From assembly GCA_037074615.1 (NCBI GenBank), contig CM073532.1, forward strand, positions 18,492,001-18,556,000: 64,000 nt of DNA. The letters are read 5' to 3'. This document shows positions 33,389 through 45,049 of the stretch, one piece after another. The notes below the pieces were generated by a model that worked only from the letters and a program-made list of their open reading frames with translations, did no database searches and was not told the DNA's origin. This stretch comes from Leucaena leucocephala (taxonomy: Eukaryota > Streptophyta > Magnoliopsida > Fabales > Fabaceae). How positions within the stretch are numbered: position 1 is the first letter of the stretch; each line of letters starts with the position of its first letter. The position numbers and the translations under genes were made by a program.

Positions 33389-33398
33389 GTATTTATAG
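33389..33398 (-). promoter_or_regulatory. TATA box of solo LTR 3
   Basis: Reads CTATAAATAC on the minus strand, conserved in the family, with a CT-rich (GA on the minus strand) leader next to it at about 33300-33355. Confidence 0.5.
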
Positions 33399-33764
33399 TT
33401 TTGATGGATGGCATTTCCGTAATTTTGAAGCCATCTGAACTTGTGGTCCTGGTTTTTCCGGAATTTCCTATTTTTCTTTATTCCCTTTTACTGCATCATC
33501 AAGGGACACCTCATTAGTCACATATCTCACATGGCGAAATTGAGAGAGCCAAGAAACCTTCTAGAAGCTTTCCAGTCTAGTCCAGTACCGGTCCGGTCCG
33601 ATTTCCCACAAACTGGACTCAACGGCTAAGATTGTGCCACGTGTCCTTAACTTTTCTTCTTCCTCTAGATCAGTGCCATGTGGCGTCTAGATGGGTCCTA
33701 TCACGCCATCCCATGACCTCCGATAAGTCCCCTACTTTATCTAATCACCTCCTCGGTTATCGTG

Positions 33765-36603
33765 TGTCACATCCTTATTTTTACATATCTTAAGGACCAT
33801 TCAGTAGCACTTAGAACCACTTTCAGGGTCATTGAAGTCTAAATTCTTAATCTGAAATTTTATTAGTATCGGGTACTGTTCACTGTGGCAAATTCCAGAT
33901 GAGGGACCTGACTTTGAAAATTCATAACTAATTCTAGAAAACTAGAAATAAAGTGGTTCAAATTGATACATGAAGATAACTTAATTATGTTTCAGGGAAA
34001 AATCATTGGTTGACCATTCCTTGACAAATTCAACGTGGGTCAACGTTTCAACTTTACTGTTCATCCAGTGATTTTCTCCTGAATCCAGCATTCTGGTCCC
34101 AATTTTCACAATTTATATCTTTTTGTATATACATCCAAATGAAGCATTCTATATATCAAATAAAATCTTAGGATGTCTACTAATTACTATAAAAATATCA
34201 TACATTTATTCAACCATTTACTATTTTTAATGATTTATCAAACATCAATAGGTCTCCACGGATTACTGTTCACAAGGCCATTTTTCAGCAACCAACCTTA
34301 CATATTAGTGCATACATACATCACATATCAGTCAAACATGCCAGATAACAATTATTATTGAATAATCTGCTTTTATACATCAGTGCATGATTAACATCCT
34401 CATATTTCTATTACATTTTCCGTTGTCTAAAATCCGGCAGCATATCTGCTACATTCCTTTTATAGAAAGTAACCGATCTTGTACCGATTCGGTAATTCCC
34501 GTAGGAGCTACCATTCTACGTAAGTACCCAGGAAAGACTGGATGAACCTGCTAGGTCCACTCACTTCCAGCCTCCTTAGACAGCACCTACGTACACAGTA
34601 CGTATCAGTTCCTTTCTTTGTTCCTGTTGCCAGAATTTCGGCAGCCTACCGGCGTCTCTTAAAATTGCCAAATTTTATTTTGACAGAACCTCCCCTGTAA
34701 TGTTATATATGGGAATGAGATTCAAAAGAATCCCAGTAGCAACAATCATAACAATATATGTAATGCAGTGTGACAGTGCTTGCTTGTGGTTGTGTACAGA
34801 TAAGTATGCTGCATAGTTCAATATTCAATAACATATGATCATAGCATTGTAATAGAACTTCAAGCATAACATATAAGACAACAATCTAAACAAACAATAG
34901 CACAACAATTCACAAAGACATTACATAAAAGTTAGGATTAGTTACTACCTTAAAAGCAGAACTTCAGAACTTCTCTACTGCTTCCAACTTCACCAGAACT
35001 TCCTTTCTTCTTTCTTTTTCTCACTTTCTCTCTCAAGCACTTCCTTATCTCTCTAAGAAGCCTCTTGGCCGTGCATATGAAGAGCAAGGGGTGGTATTTA
35101 TAGTTTCCTTCAATGGCATTCCTGTAATTTTGAAGCCATCTGATCCTGTGGTCCTGGTTTTTCCGAAATTTCCTATTTTTCTTTATTCCTTTTACTGCAT
35201 CATGCATGACATCATTCAAGGCCACCTCATGGGACACCTCACCACCCACATTCTTCACATGGTGCAATTTAGAGAGGGAAGAAGTCTTCTGGAAGCTTTC
35301 CGGTCAAATCCGGTACTGGCCCAGTCCGTCGCCTCGAAAACTGGACCTTTTTCTGAATCCGATTTTTCTGAAAACCTATATTATGTCTTCTGGCTTTGAA
35401 CTTAATATCTGGATCCTTTATATCATCAAAATTTTAATACTAGGTCTAAACTCAATTACAGATCCCCTGCAAAATGACCAAAATGCCCTTGGTGCCCTTC
35501 TTATCCTATTTTAACCCTAAAGGCAAAATCGTCATTTCACACCTTTTTGTACCTCATCAGGGCATATACTGACTCTGGTTAACTTCTCCTGTATATATCT
35601 TGGCCTCTAGGCCTATCCAGAATGACCAGAATGCCCTCCATTCATCTGTTATCCTTTGGTACAACACAGGGGCATTTTCGTAATTTTGCACTTTTCCGTG
35701 GTTCTGCCGGACACTGGCCCACCTATCAGTCCAAGAGTCTTATTGGGCCTTTGTTGGCGCCATTTTTGGGCCTTTCTAGGTCCAACATCTTCACGGCACG
35801 TATTACGAGGAATCTTCCTCTGGCACAGTTCATTGAATATTTTATTATTATTCACCTTTTATACACCTTTCCGGACACCGGCTCCTTCTACCAGATACTC
35901 TACCCTACTGTGTCTGGGAAGCCATTTAGGTCATAACAGGCATCTGACTGTTGTTACCCGACCTCATTCAGTCTTAGTTTAAATACCGATAAATCTCCCT
36001 ATCGGATCCCTGGAGGCCTCATACTCCCGTATGGATTTTCTAATTTATGAATAACTTTTTCTACAGACCTCCTATCGGTATTCTGTCAGTTTTCCGACAT
36101 CCGCCCCATAAGGGTGCATCATCCTGTAATTTCTTACTTATATCTGAAATCTAGGGTATCCGGTATGAATTTTTATAACTTTTGGACGATCAGTCCATTT
36201 CTGGCTATCTGGAGTCTTCAAAAATTCCTGTATTAGGCTGGATTACCCGGTGTCACTTGCTCTACCTACTGGTGGAATATGGGGCTGATCGGAGTACGAT
36301 CACTGTTTTTGCCTATTTCCGATCCAAGTTTTCATAATTACACTTTTGCCCCAGAAACTTTTCTTCTTTTCAACTAAGTCCCTTTATTTGGCTAAAATTA
36401 CACCTAAATACCCCACATTTTTGTCTACTTTTCCTTGTTAGCTTTAAACTTTCCATAATTGCATTTAAATCCTTTCATTTCCTTTCTTTTGGAATTTAAT
36501 CATTTTCTTTACAAAAAGGACCACATCTTTTTCCTGAAAAAGAACTCATATATTCCATTTAATCTGTACAGAGAAATCAGTACAGAAAATTAAGGATATT
36601 ACA
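33765..36603 (-). repeat. Solo LTR 4, subtype C, inside solo LTR 3
   Basis: It starts TGTCACATCC, ends GGATATTACA (2839 bp), with perfect TCGTG duplications (33760-33764, 36604-36608). The uninterrupted target sequence can be seen at 40185-40215. It is very similar to solo LTR 2. The reversed TATA box is at 35094-35103. Confidence 0.95.
35094..35103 (-). promoter_or_regulatory. TATA box of solo LTR 4
   Basis: CTATAAATAC on the minus strand, at the family's conserved position. Confidence 0.5.
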
Positions 36604-37921
36604 TCGTGCCAACCGAGTAACTTTACTTTACTGAAAAGTCACTAAATCATTATTTTAATGCCACTTTTTCTCACATTTATGCTGGGCTACGTTTTTGGGC
36701 CTGGGAATATCATCTTGGGTCTCTGATCCAGCCCAAGTACTCTGATGGCCCGATTCCCAAGAAACACCCCTTGGCAAATTACCAAAATGCCCTTGGTTCC
36801 TCTTTATTTTCTTTAGTGAGTCTAGGGGCATTATTGTCTTTTCATACCTTACTAGAGTATTCTCTGACCCTGGTCAACTATCCAGATAACCTTCCTGGAC
36901 CGTCTAACCTTAGGCAAATGACCAAAATACCCTTTACTCATTCTTCAACTATTATATAACATAAGGGCATTTTCGTCATTTTGCACCTTTTTCCCGGACA
37001 CCGGCCCCTTTTACCACTGAACTGATATTATGGGCCTGGGCCTTCCCTGGTGTCACTATGGGTCTTAACAACCACTATATGGCCTTTGGCCACAGTCTGA
37101 TCATCTCTATTCGGACTGCTTTTCCTTTACCGATTATAACTGTAAATTCCCATCTTCCGGAATATTTACAGAAAAATCGGGACCTCAAATCAAAATTCCG
37201 TGACTCCTCATTCAACCCGGAATCATTTTCTCTATCTCCCGGTATTTTCAGATATTTTATCCGGACCGGGCTGTTTTGGCCTGAAAATGCGCTCACGCGC
37301 ACACTTTTCCAAAATGACCATTTTACCCCTGGTCACATTTCTAATTCTTTCATATACATAGAGACCTCATATGCACATTTAACAGTTCAGTGAAATGATC
37401 ATCAGAATTTTCTCTATTTTCTGGCAAAATATGGTACTCATCGGCTACCAGCCCAATCTTTCCCATAATTACGATTTTGCCCCTACATTCTCTTTCTGGC
37501 CCTGTTACTCATCTTCTCATCCTTCATCTTAAGTTCTAGAAATTCTCTTTCAATAACTCATCCCCTAAACTCTTCGGGAGTCATTGTTAATTGAAAGGCT
37601 CGACAACCCGCCCATATCAGATTATCTTACACAGGAGCCAGCCCATATCAAGCTACTTGCAGAATTCCTAGGCTTAAGACTTAGGATATTCCTCACATTC
37701 CTCATTTTGAACCTAGGTGAACTGTCCAGATTCTGTAGGTTAAAGACTTAACTCATCTTTAAATGCTAAAGGACTTAGCTCATCCCTCGGATTCCTACAA
37801 AATACAGGTAAGTAGTCCGCCCATATCAGATTACTACCCTGGGACTACGGGTTTAGCAGTCTACCCATATCAGACTACCTCCCAGTTCTCCTAGACCCAA
37901 AAATCGGGATGTTACAAATAT

Positions 37922-38311
37922 CACCACCTGGAACGTACCCACTCTAAGTGTCTAAGTGGGTGATGGCCGTGTAGTACAGTGCAATCAACTATGCAAGGAT
38001 ATGGAGGTTGCACTTCCAGTTTTGAAAATCATGCAAGACTTCTATCTTTTCTCTTTACCTGGTTCTGATTTGGTTCTTGGTATTCAATGTTTGGTCTCAC
38101 TTAACACTATTTAGGTCAATTGGAACAAATCATTTTTAATTTTTGGGTTTGATGGAAAAAGATATAAGTTGCAGGGATTGCCCCGTACTGAGCTTCAAGT
38201 TTCAGGTCTTCAATCCATGCTCTTGTCTGAGCTTAAACTAAGGTCAACTAGTGCTGGTCCCCTGAATCTGGCAGAGTCGATGACTGAGTTCAAACCAAAG
38301 TCTTTAATAGA
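37922..38311 (+). pseudogene. Protease remnant, second part
   Basis: This continues the protease after solo LTR 3: CKDMEVAL, then FYLFSLPGSDLVLGIQ, the usual C-terminal part of gypsy protease (DLVLG), then VNWNKSFLIF. Stops are scattered through it. At about 38311 it is joined to integrase sequence, so reverse transcriptase and RNase H are missing. Confidence 0.75.
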
Positions 38312-38757
38312 TGTCTAGAAGCCTATTTGAGATGCTTTGCACATGGGCAACCCCGTACTTGGAGCAAATTCCTATGTTGGGCTGAGTATTCATTCAACAC
38401 TAGTTTTCACACGTCCCCCAACACCACTCCATTTAAGGTGGTCTATGGTAGGGATCCTCCGCTATTTCACCCCTTCATTAAGGGTGAAACAAATGTTGCA
38501 GAACTTGCTGACCAGTTAGAAACTCGAGAAAACATGTTGCAACTACTCTAAGATAATCTTTTTAAGAAGGCACAAGATCGAATGATGTCCTATGCAGATT
38601 GACATCCCGTGAGCTACAATTTGAAGTGGGTGATGCTGTTTATCTTCGAATCCAGCCATTTTTCCAGCACTTTCTTGCGCATAGGAAGTATACTAAGCTT
38701 TCCCCTAGATTCTTTGGCCCCTACAAGGTCCTTAGAAAAGTCAGACCCTTTGCTTAC
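38312..38757 (+). pseudogene. Integrase C-terminal remnant, first part
   Basis: It resumes within integrase at CLEAYLRCFAHGQPRTW, then AEYSFNTSFHTSPNTTPF and VVYGRDPP. After a frame change come ELQFEVGDAVYLR and FFGPYKVLRKVRPFAY. Solo LTR 5 enters immediately after that last Tyr codon. Confidence 0.88.
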
Positions 38758-39833
38758 TGAAACATCCTCCCTTAGACTCCTCAGAGTACACTTGCGGAAG
38801 CAACATTAGCTTGATTATACCTTAACTTAAGCCCAGAAATTCAAAATTTTACTCTTAAGTTCCTTATTTTGGACCTTTAATTTGAAAATTAATTTATCTC
38901 GTTCTACACATCCAAATGAGGCTTATTATCTATCCACGTAATGCCCCAGATGTGTACGACTGGCCTGCCAAATTTCGTGGCCAAACTCCTTCGTTTACTA
39001 GGTCAAACTGAGGTCAAAACACTGCTACCTCAGGACCTGCGAATTTCTCTTTTAATTCGTCATACACAAGTTGAACATGCCGAACAACATTTATTATTAA
39101 ATAATAAAATGTCATACAACAAGGCATACAGCAAATTATCATATTTCTATTACATCTTCTCCTGTCTAAAATCCGGCAGCATAACTGCTACATTCCTTCT
39201 GTAGAAAGTAACCGATCTTGTACCGATTCGGTAATTCCCGTAGGAACTACCATTCTACGTAAGTACCCAGGAAAGACTGGATGAACCTGCTAGGTCCACT
39301 CACTTCCAGCCTCCTTAGACAGCACCTACGTACACAGTACGTATCAGTTCCTTTCTTTGTCCTTCTCCGTTGCCAGAATTTTGGCAGCCTAACGGCGTCT
39401 CTTGAAATTTCCAGATTTTATTTTGACAGAACCTCCCCTGTACTATTATATATGGGAATGAGATTCGGGGGAATCTCAGTAGTAATAATCATAACAATAT
39501 ATGTAATACAGAGTGACGGTGCTTGCTTGTGATTGTGTACAGATAAGTATGCTGCGTGCTTCCATATTCAATAACATATGATCATAGCATTGTAATAGAG
39601 CTTCAAGCATAACATATAAGACAACAATCCAACCAAACAATAGCACAACAGATCACAAAGACATTACATAAGAGCTAGGATTAGTTACTACCTCAGAAGC
39701 AGAACTCCAGAACTTCTATACTGCTTCCAACTCCACCAGAACTTCCTTTCTTTCTTTCTTTCTCCTTCTCTCTCTTCTTTCTCTCTCTTTTCTTGCCAAA
39801 AACGTGGGATGCATAAAATGGGAGGGGAAGGGG

Positions 39834-39843
39834 GTATTTATAG
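39834..39843 (-). promoter_or_regulatory. TATA box of solo LTR 5
   Basis: CTATAAATAC on the minus strand, with a CT-rich leader at about 39745-39795. Confidence 0.5.
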
Positions 39844-40850
39844 CTTTGATGGATGGCATTTCTGTAATTTTGAAGCCATATGAACATGTGGTCCTGGTTT
39901 TTCCTGGATTTTCCTATTTTTCTTTGTTCCTTTTTACTGCATCATGCATGACATCATCTAGGACACCTCATCGCCACATTCTTCACATGTCACAATTCCT
40001 GGACACCTCATCAGCTGACTCAGCAGTTCAGTCCAATCCAGTACCGGTCCAGAGTCTTGCACCGTAATACGTGTCCTCAACTTTTCTTCTGCCTCTAAGA
40101 TTGCGCCATGTGGCACCTGGAAGGGACCTTTCACGCCTTCCAATGCTATCCAGATAAGTCTCGGACTTTATCTGATCACCTCCTCGGTTATCGTGCCGAC
40201 CGAGTAACTTTACTTTATTGAAACAACATTAAAATAGTATTTTAATGCCACTTTTTCCCACATATCACTGGGCCTACTTTTTTGGGCTCTGGGAATGTTA
40301 TCTTGGATCCTGATCAAGCCAAGTACTCTGATGGCTCGATTCCCAAGAAACATCCCTTGGCAAATTACCAAAATACCCCTAGGTGCCCTTTCTTGCACTA
40401 TTTTAACCCTAAGGGTAAAATCGTCATTTCATACCCTTCTGTACTCTGTCAGGGTATATACTGACTCTAAGTAACTTTATATGTATGTGCCCTGGCTTCT
40501 GGGCCTGTCCAGAATGACCAAAATGCCCTCATACATCTACTACCCCTCTAGTACAACACAGGGGCATTTTCGTAATTTTGCACTTTTCTAGGGTTCTGCC
40601 GGACACTGGCCCACCTATCAGTCCAAGTGTCTTACTGGGCCTTGTTGGCGCCATTATTGGGCCTCTCAGGGTCCATTACCTTCATGGCACGCATTACGAG
40701 GAATCTTCCCCTGTTAATAATTATTGAATATTTTATCTATTATTCACCGTTTATGCACATATCCGGACACCGGCTCCTTCTGTCCGATACACTGGCCTGT
40801 GGTGTTCAGGCATCCCTGTGAGTCATATTAGTCATCTGACCGAGGTTATC

Positions 40851-43650
40851 TAAAACATCATTCCTTAGACTCCTCAGAGTACACTTGCGGAAGCAATATT
40901 AGCTTGATTATATCTTAACTTAAGCCCAGAAATTCAAAATTTCACTCTTAAGTTCCTTATTCTGAACCTTTAATTTGAAAATTAATTTATCTCATTCTAC
41001 ACATCCAAATGAGGCTTATTACCTATCCACGTAATGCCCCAGATGTGTACGACTGGCCTGCCAAATTCCGTGGCCAAACTCCTTCGTTTACTAGGTCAAA
41101 CTGAGGTCAAAACACTGCTACCTCAGGACCTACGAATTTCCCCTTAATTTCTCATTCACAAATTAAACATGCCAAACAATACTTATCATTGAATAACATA
41201 ATGTCATACAGCATGGCATACACAACAAGACATATACATAATCTTGCTATCTCTATTACATCTCTTTCTGCCTAAACTCCGGCAGCATAACCGCTACGCT
41301 TCATCTGTACAAAGAACTAAACTGTACTGATTCGGTAATCCCCTCATGAGAACTACCATTCTACATAGTACCCAGGAAAGACTAGATGAACCGGCTAGGT
41401 CCACTCACTTCTAGCCTCCTTAGACAGCACTACGTACACAGTACTTATCATATACTGATGTTCAGTCTTTACTTCGGCAGCATAACGGCGTCTCATAGGA
41501 TTCTCAAAATCCACTTCAGCATAACCTCCCTGTAATGGGTTATGGATGGGGATGAGATTCGGGGGAATCTCAGTAGCAACAATCATAACAATATATGTAA
41601 TGCAGTGTGATAGTGCTTGCTTATGATTGTGTACAGATAAGTATGCTGCGTGCTTCCATACTCAATAACATATGATCATAGCATTGCAGTAGAGCTTCAA
41701 GCATAACATATAAGACAACAATCCAACCAAACAATAGCACAACAAATCACAAAGCCATTACATAAAAGCTAGGATTAGTTACTACCTCAAAAGCTTAGCA
41801 GAGCTCTACTATCTCTATTCTGCTTCCAGCTCCGCCAGAACTTCCTTTCTTTCTTTCTTCCTCTCACTTTCTCTCTCTATCACCTCCTCCTCTCTCTAAA
41901 AGGCTCAAAACCGTGGGATGCATGAAATGGGAGGGGGAGGGGGTATTTATAGTTTCCCTCAATGGCATTCCTGTAATTTTGAAGCCATATGAACATGTGG
42001 TCCTGGTTTTTCCTGGATTTTCCTATTTTTCTTTATTCCTTTTTACTGCATCATCCAGGACACCTCAGCGGACACCTCAGCAGCACATTTCTCACATGTC
42101 TAAAACCCGGGACACCTCATCAGGTGACTCAGCAGATGACTCACCGGTCCAGTCTCCTGCCTCGTAATGCGTGTCCTCAGCTTTATCTGCTTTCTCCAGA
42201 CTAATGCCATGTGGCCTTAACTTTTCTTCTCCCTCTATGATAGCGCCATGTGGCACCTGGAAGGATCCCTTCACGCTTTCCAATGCCATCCAGATAAGTC
42301 CTGGACTTTATCTGATCACCTCCCCGGTTATCGTGCCAACCGAGTAACTTTACTTTATTGAAAAGTCATTAAATCATTATTTTGATGTAACTTTTCCCCC
42401 TGAATCACTGGGCCTGCGTTTTTGGGCCTGGAAATATCATCTTGGGTCTCTGATCCAGCCCAAGTACTCTGATGGCACGATTCCCAAGAAACACCCCTTG
42501 GCAAATTACCAAAATGCCCTTAGTCTCTCTCTCTTTACTTTATTAGGTCTAGGGGCATTATTGTCTTTTCCCATCTTACCAGAGTATTCTTTGACCCTGG
42601 TCAACTATCCAGATAACTTCCCTGGACTGTCTAACCTTAGGCAAATGACCAAAATACCCTTTACTCATTCTTCAGCTGTTCTATAACATAGGGGCATTTT
42701 CGTCATTTTGCACCTTTTTCCCGGACACCGGCCCCTTCTATCACTAGACCGATCTAATGGGCCTGGGCCTTCCCTGGTGTCACTAAAGGCCTTAGAAACA
42801 CTATACGGCCCCCTGGCCACAGTCCGATCATCCCTATCGGAACTGCTTTTCCTTTACCGATTATAACTGTAAATTCCCATCTTCCGGAATTTTTACAGAA
42901 GAATCGGGACCTCAACTCAAAATTCTGTGAGTCCTCATTCAATCAGGAATCCTTTTCTCTATCTCCCGGTATTTTCAGATATTTTATCCGGACCGGGCTG
43001 TTTTGGCCTGAAAAAGCACTCACGCGCACACTTTTTCAAAATGACCATTTTACCCCTGGTCACATTTCTAATTCTTTCATATACATAGAGACCTCATATG
43101 CACATTTCACAGTTCAGTGAAATGATCAGCATAATTTTCTCTATTTTCTGGCAAAATATGGTACTCATCGGCTACAGCCCGATATTTCGCATAATTACGA
43201 TTTTGCCCCTGCATTCTCTTTCTGGCATCTATTCTCATCTTCTCATCTTCTCATCCTTCATCTTGAGTTCTAGAAATTCTCTTTCAATAACTCATCCCTT
43301 AAACTCTTCGGGAGTCATCATTAATTGAAAGGCTCAACAACCCGCCCATATCAGGTTATCTTACACAGGAGCCAGCCCATATCAAGCTACCTGCAGAATT
43401 CCTAGGCTTAAGACTTAGGATATTCCTCACATTCCTCATTTTGAACCTAGGTGAACTGTCCCGATCTTGTAGGTTAAAGACTTAACTCATCTTTAAATCC
43501 TGAAGGACTTAGCTCATCCCTCGGATTCCTACAAAATAAAGGTAAGTAATCCGCCCATATCAGATTACCACCCTAGGACTACGGGTTTAGCAGCCTGCCC
43601 ATATCAGACTACCTCCCAGTTCTCCTAGACCCAAAAATCGGGATGTTACA
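40851..43650 (-). repeat. Solo LTR 6, subtype B, inside solo LTR 5
   Basis: It starts TAAAACATCA, a decayed TGAAACATCC, and ends GGATGTTACA (2800 bp). It has perfect TTATC duplications at 40846-40850 and 43651-43655. It is very similar to solo LTR 3 without its insert. The reversed TATA box is at 41943-41952. Confidence 0.93.
41943..41952 (-). promoter_or_regulatory. TATA box of solo LTR 6
   Basis: CTATAAATAC on the minus strand, conserved in the family. Confidence 0.5.
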
Positions 43651-44558
43651 TTATCCGAACTTATTCAGTCCCTTTTCAAATACCGATAAATTTCCCTATC
43701 GGATACCCGGAGGCCTCACACTCCCGTCTTGATTTTCTGATTTGCGAATAACTTTTTCTACAGGCCTCCTATCGGTATTCTGTCAGTTTCCTGACATCCG
43801 CCCCATAAAGATGCATCATCCTGTATTTTCTCACCTAGATTTGAAATCTAGGATATCCGGTATGAATTTTTATAACTTTTGGACGATCAGTCCATTTCTG
43901 GCTATCTGGAGTCTTCAAAAATTCCTGTATTAAGCCAGATTACCGAGCGTCCCTTGCTCTCTCTACCGGTGAAATCTGGGACTGAAATGCCGTCGGACAG
44001 TCCAAACCACTTTCGGCCTGACTTTCTTTAATTACACTTTAGCCCCAAGGAACTTTTCTTCTTTTCATTTAAGTCCCTTTTTATTTGGCTAAAACTACAC
44101 TTAAGGACCCCACCTTTTTGTCCTTAAACTTTCCATAATTCTTTCATACTCATAGAGACCTCGTATGCACATTTCACAATTCAGTGAAATGATCAGCATA
44201 ATTTTCTCTATTTTCTGGCAAAATATGGTACTCATCGGCTACCAGCCCGATCTTTCCCATAATTACGATTTTGCCCCTACATTCTCTTTCTGGCATCTAT
44301 CCTCATCTTCTTATCCTTCATCTTAAGTTCTAGAAATTCTCTTTCAATAACTCATCCCCTAAACTCTTCGGGAGTCATCGTTAATTGAAAAGCTCGACAA
44401 CCCGCCCATATCAGGTTATCTTACACAGGAGCCAGCCCATATCAAGCTACCTGCAGAATTCCTAGGCTTGAGACTTAGGACATTTCTCACATTCCTCATC
44501 TTGGACCTAGATGAACTGTCCCGATCTCCTAGACCAAAAATCGGGATGTTACACTTAC

Positions 44559-44840
44559 GATCTCGAGCTACCTCCTATTGGAAGAATTTATCTGGTATTT
44601 CATATTTCCTTGCTTCATCCTGCACATGGCATGGCTGTTCTAGACTAGCAGAGCTGCCTATCTCCAATGACTTTGAACTGTTGTTAGAACTAACGAAGGT
44701 GTTGTCTTATTGCTTGAAAGGGCCTCAATTAGAGCTATTATTATAGTGGAAGGCTAGACCGGAAGTGGTGGCAAGTTGGGAGGACTATAACTTTCTATTA
44801 CAGCAATTTCCAGAATTCCAACTTGAGGACAAGACGGCTT
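44559..44840 (+). pseudogene. Integrase C-terminal remnant, last part
   Basis: The sense continues after solo LTR 5 with DLELPPIGRIYLVFHISL, then LHPAHG, the usual close of a chromovirus integrase region. The polyprotein tail LEDKTAFQGG runs into the polypurine tract. A TAG and a frame change lie between these two parts. Confidence 0.85.
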
Positions 44841-44856
44841 TCCAAGGGGGAATTAT
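44841..44856 (+). other. Polypurine tract of gutted gypsy element
   Basis: CCAAGGGGGAATTAT lies before the LTR start TGATATGAATCC, overlapping the coding tail as in related gypsy elements. Confidence 0.7.
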
Positions 44857-45018
44857 TGATATGAATCCTAGGACATATCAAAGACGCAAGACTAGGAAAT
44901 TAATTTGACCTTGCTTTATTATTTATTATTTATTATTATCGAGCCTGTTATTGGATTAATTATCTGTTATTTAATTATTTAAACTATTATGTTATTGAAT
45001 TGTTGCTAAAGAATAGGT
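44857..45018 (+). repeat. Truncated 3' LTR of gutted gypsy element
   Basis: The first 162 of 253 bases match the left LTR. Similarity stops after GAATAGGT, and satellite sequence begins within about 30 bases. No LTR end or target duplication is present. Confidence 0.85.
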
Positions 45019-45049
45019 GTCTTAAGTTCCACTAAGAGTCAGTTTTATT

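Larger units (their letters stand above)
32321..37916 (-). repeat. Solo LTR 3, long-LTR family subtype B, interrupted
   Basis: On the plus strand it starts TGAAACATCC and ends GGATGTTACA, with perfect AATAT duplications (32316-32320, 37917-37921). A second solo LTR sits inside it; without that insert the LTR is about 2.75 kb. It has no internal element sequence. The reversed TATA box is at 33389-33398, so its sense is minus. Confidence 0.93.
38758..44553 (-). repeat. Solo LTR 5, B/C mosaic, interrupted
   Basis: It starts TGAAACATCC and ends GGATGTTACA, with perfect CTTAC duplications (38753-38757, 44554-44558). Without the inner insert it is about 3.0 kb. Its ends are subtype B, but from about 40375 to about 44138 it follows subtype C, then returns to B. 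The reversed TATA box is at 39834-39843. Confidence 0.92.
31201..45018 (+). mobile_element. Gutted Ty3/gypsy element carrying four solo LTRs
   Basis: A 253-bp left LTR (31201-31453) and a partial right LTR (44857-45018) enclose fragments of gag, protease and integrase. Reverse transcriptase, RNase H and most of integrase are deleted: protease-side sequence joins integrase sequence at about 38311. Two solo LTRs interrupt what remains, one in protease (32321-37916) and one in the integrase end (38758-44553), and each contains a further solo LTR. Without these insertions only about 2.4 kb remains. The knuckle type CFRCGDPFRPGHRC and the integrase ending VFHISLLHPAHG fit chromovirus-type gypsy elements. 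Confidence 0.88.

Noticed and set aside
37058..37393. Frame of 111 codons, with similar ones at 35091-35982 and 55164-55513
   Set aside because: They are inside copies of the long-LTR family, and repetition comes from the LTRs. The frames are not conserved between copies.
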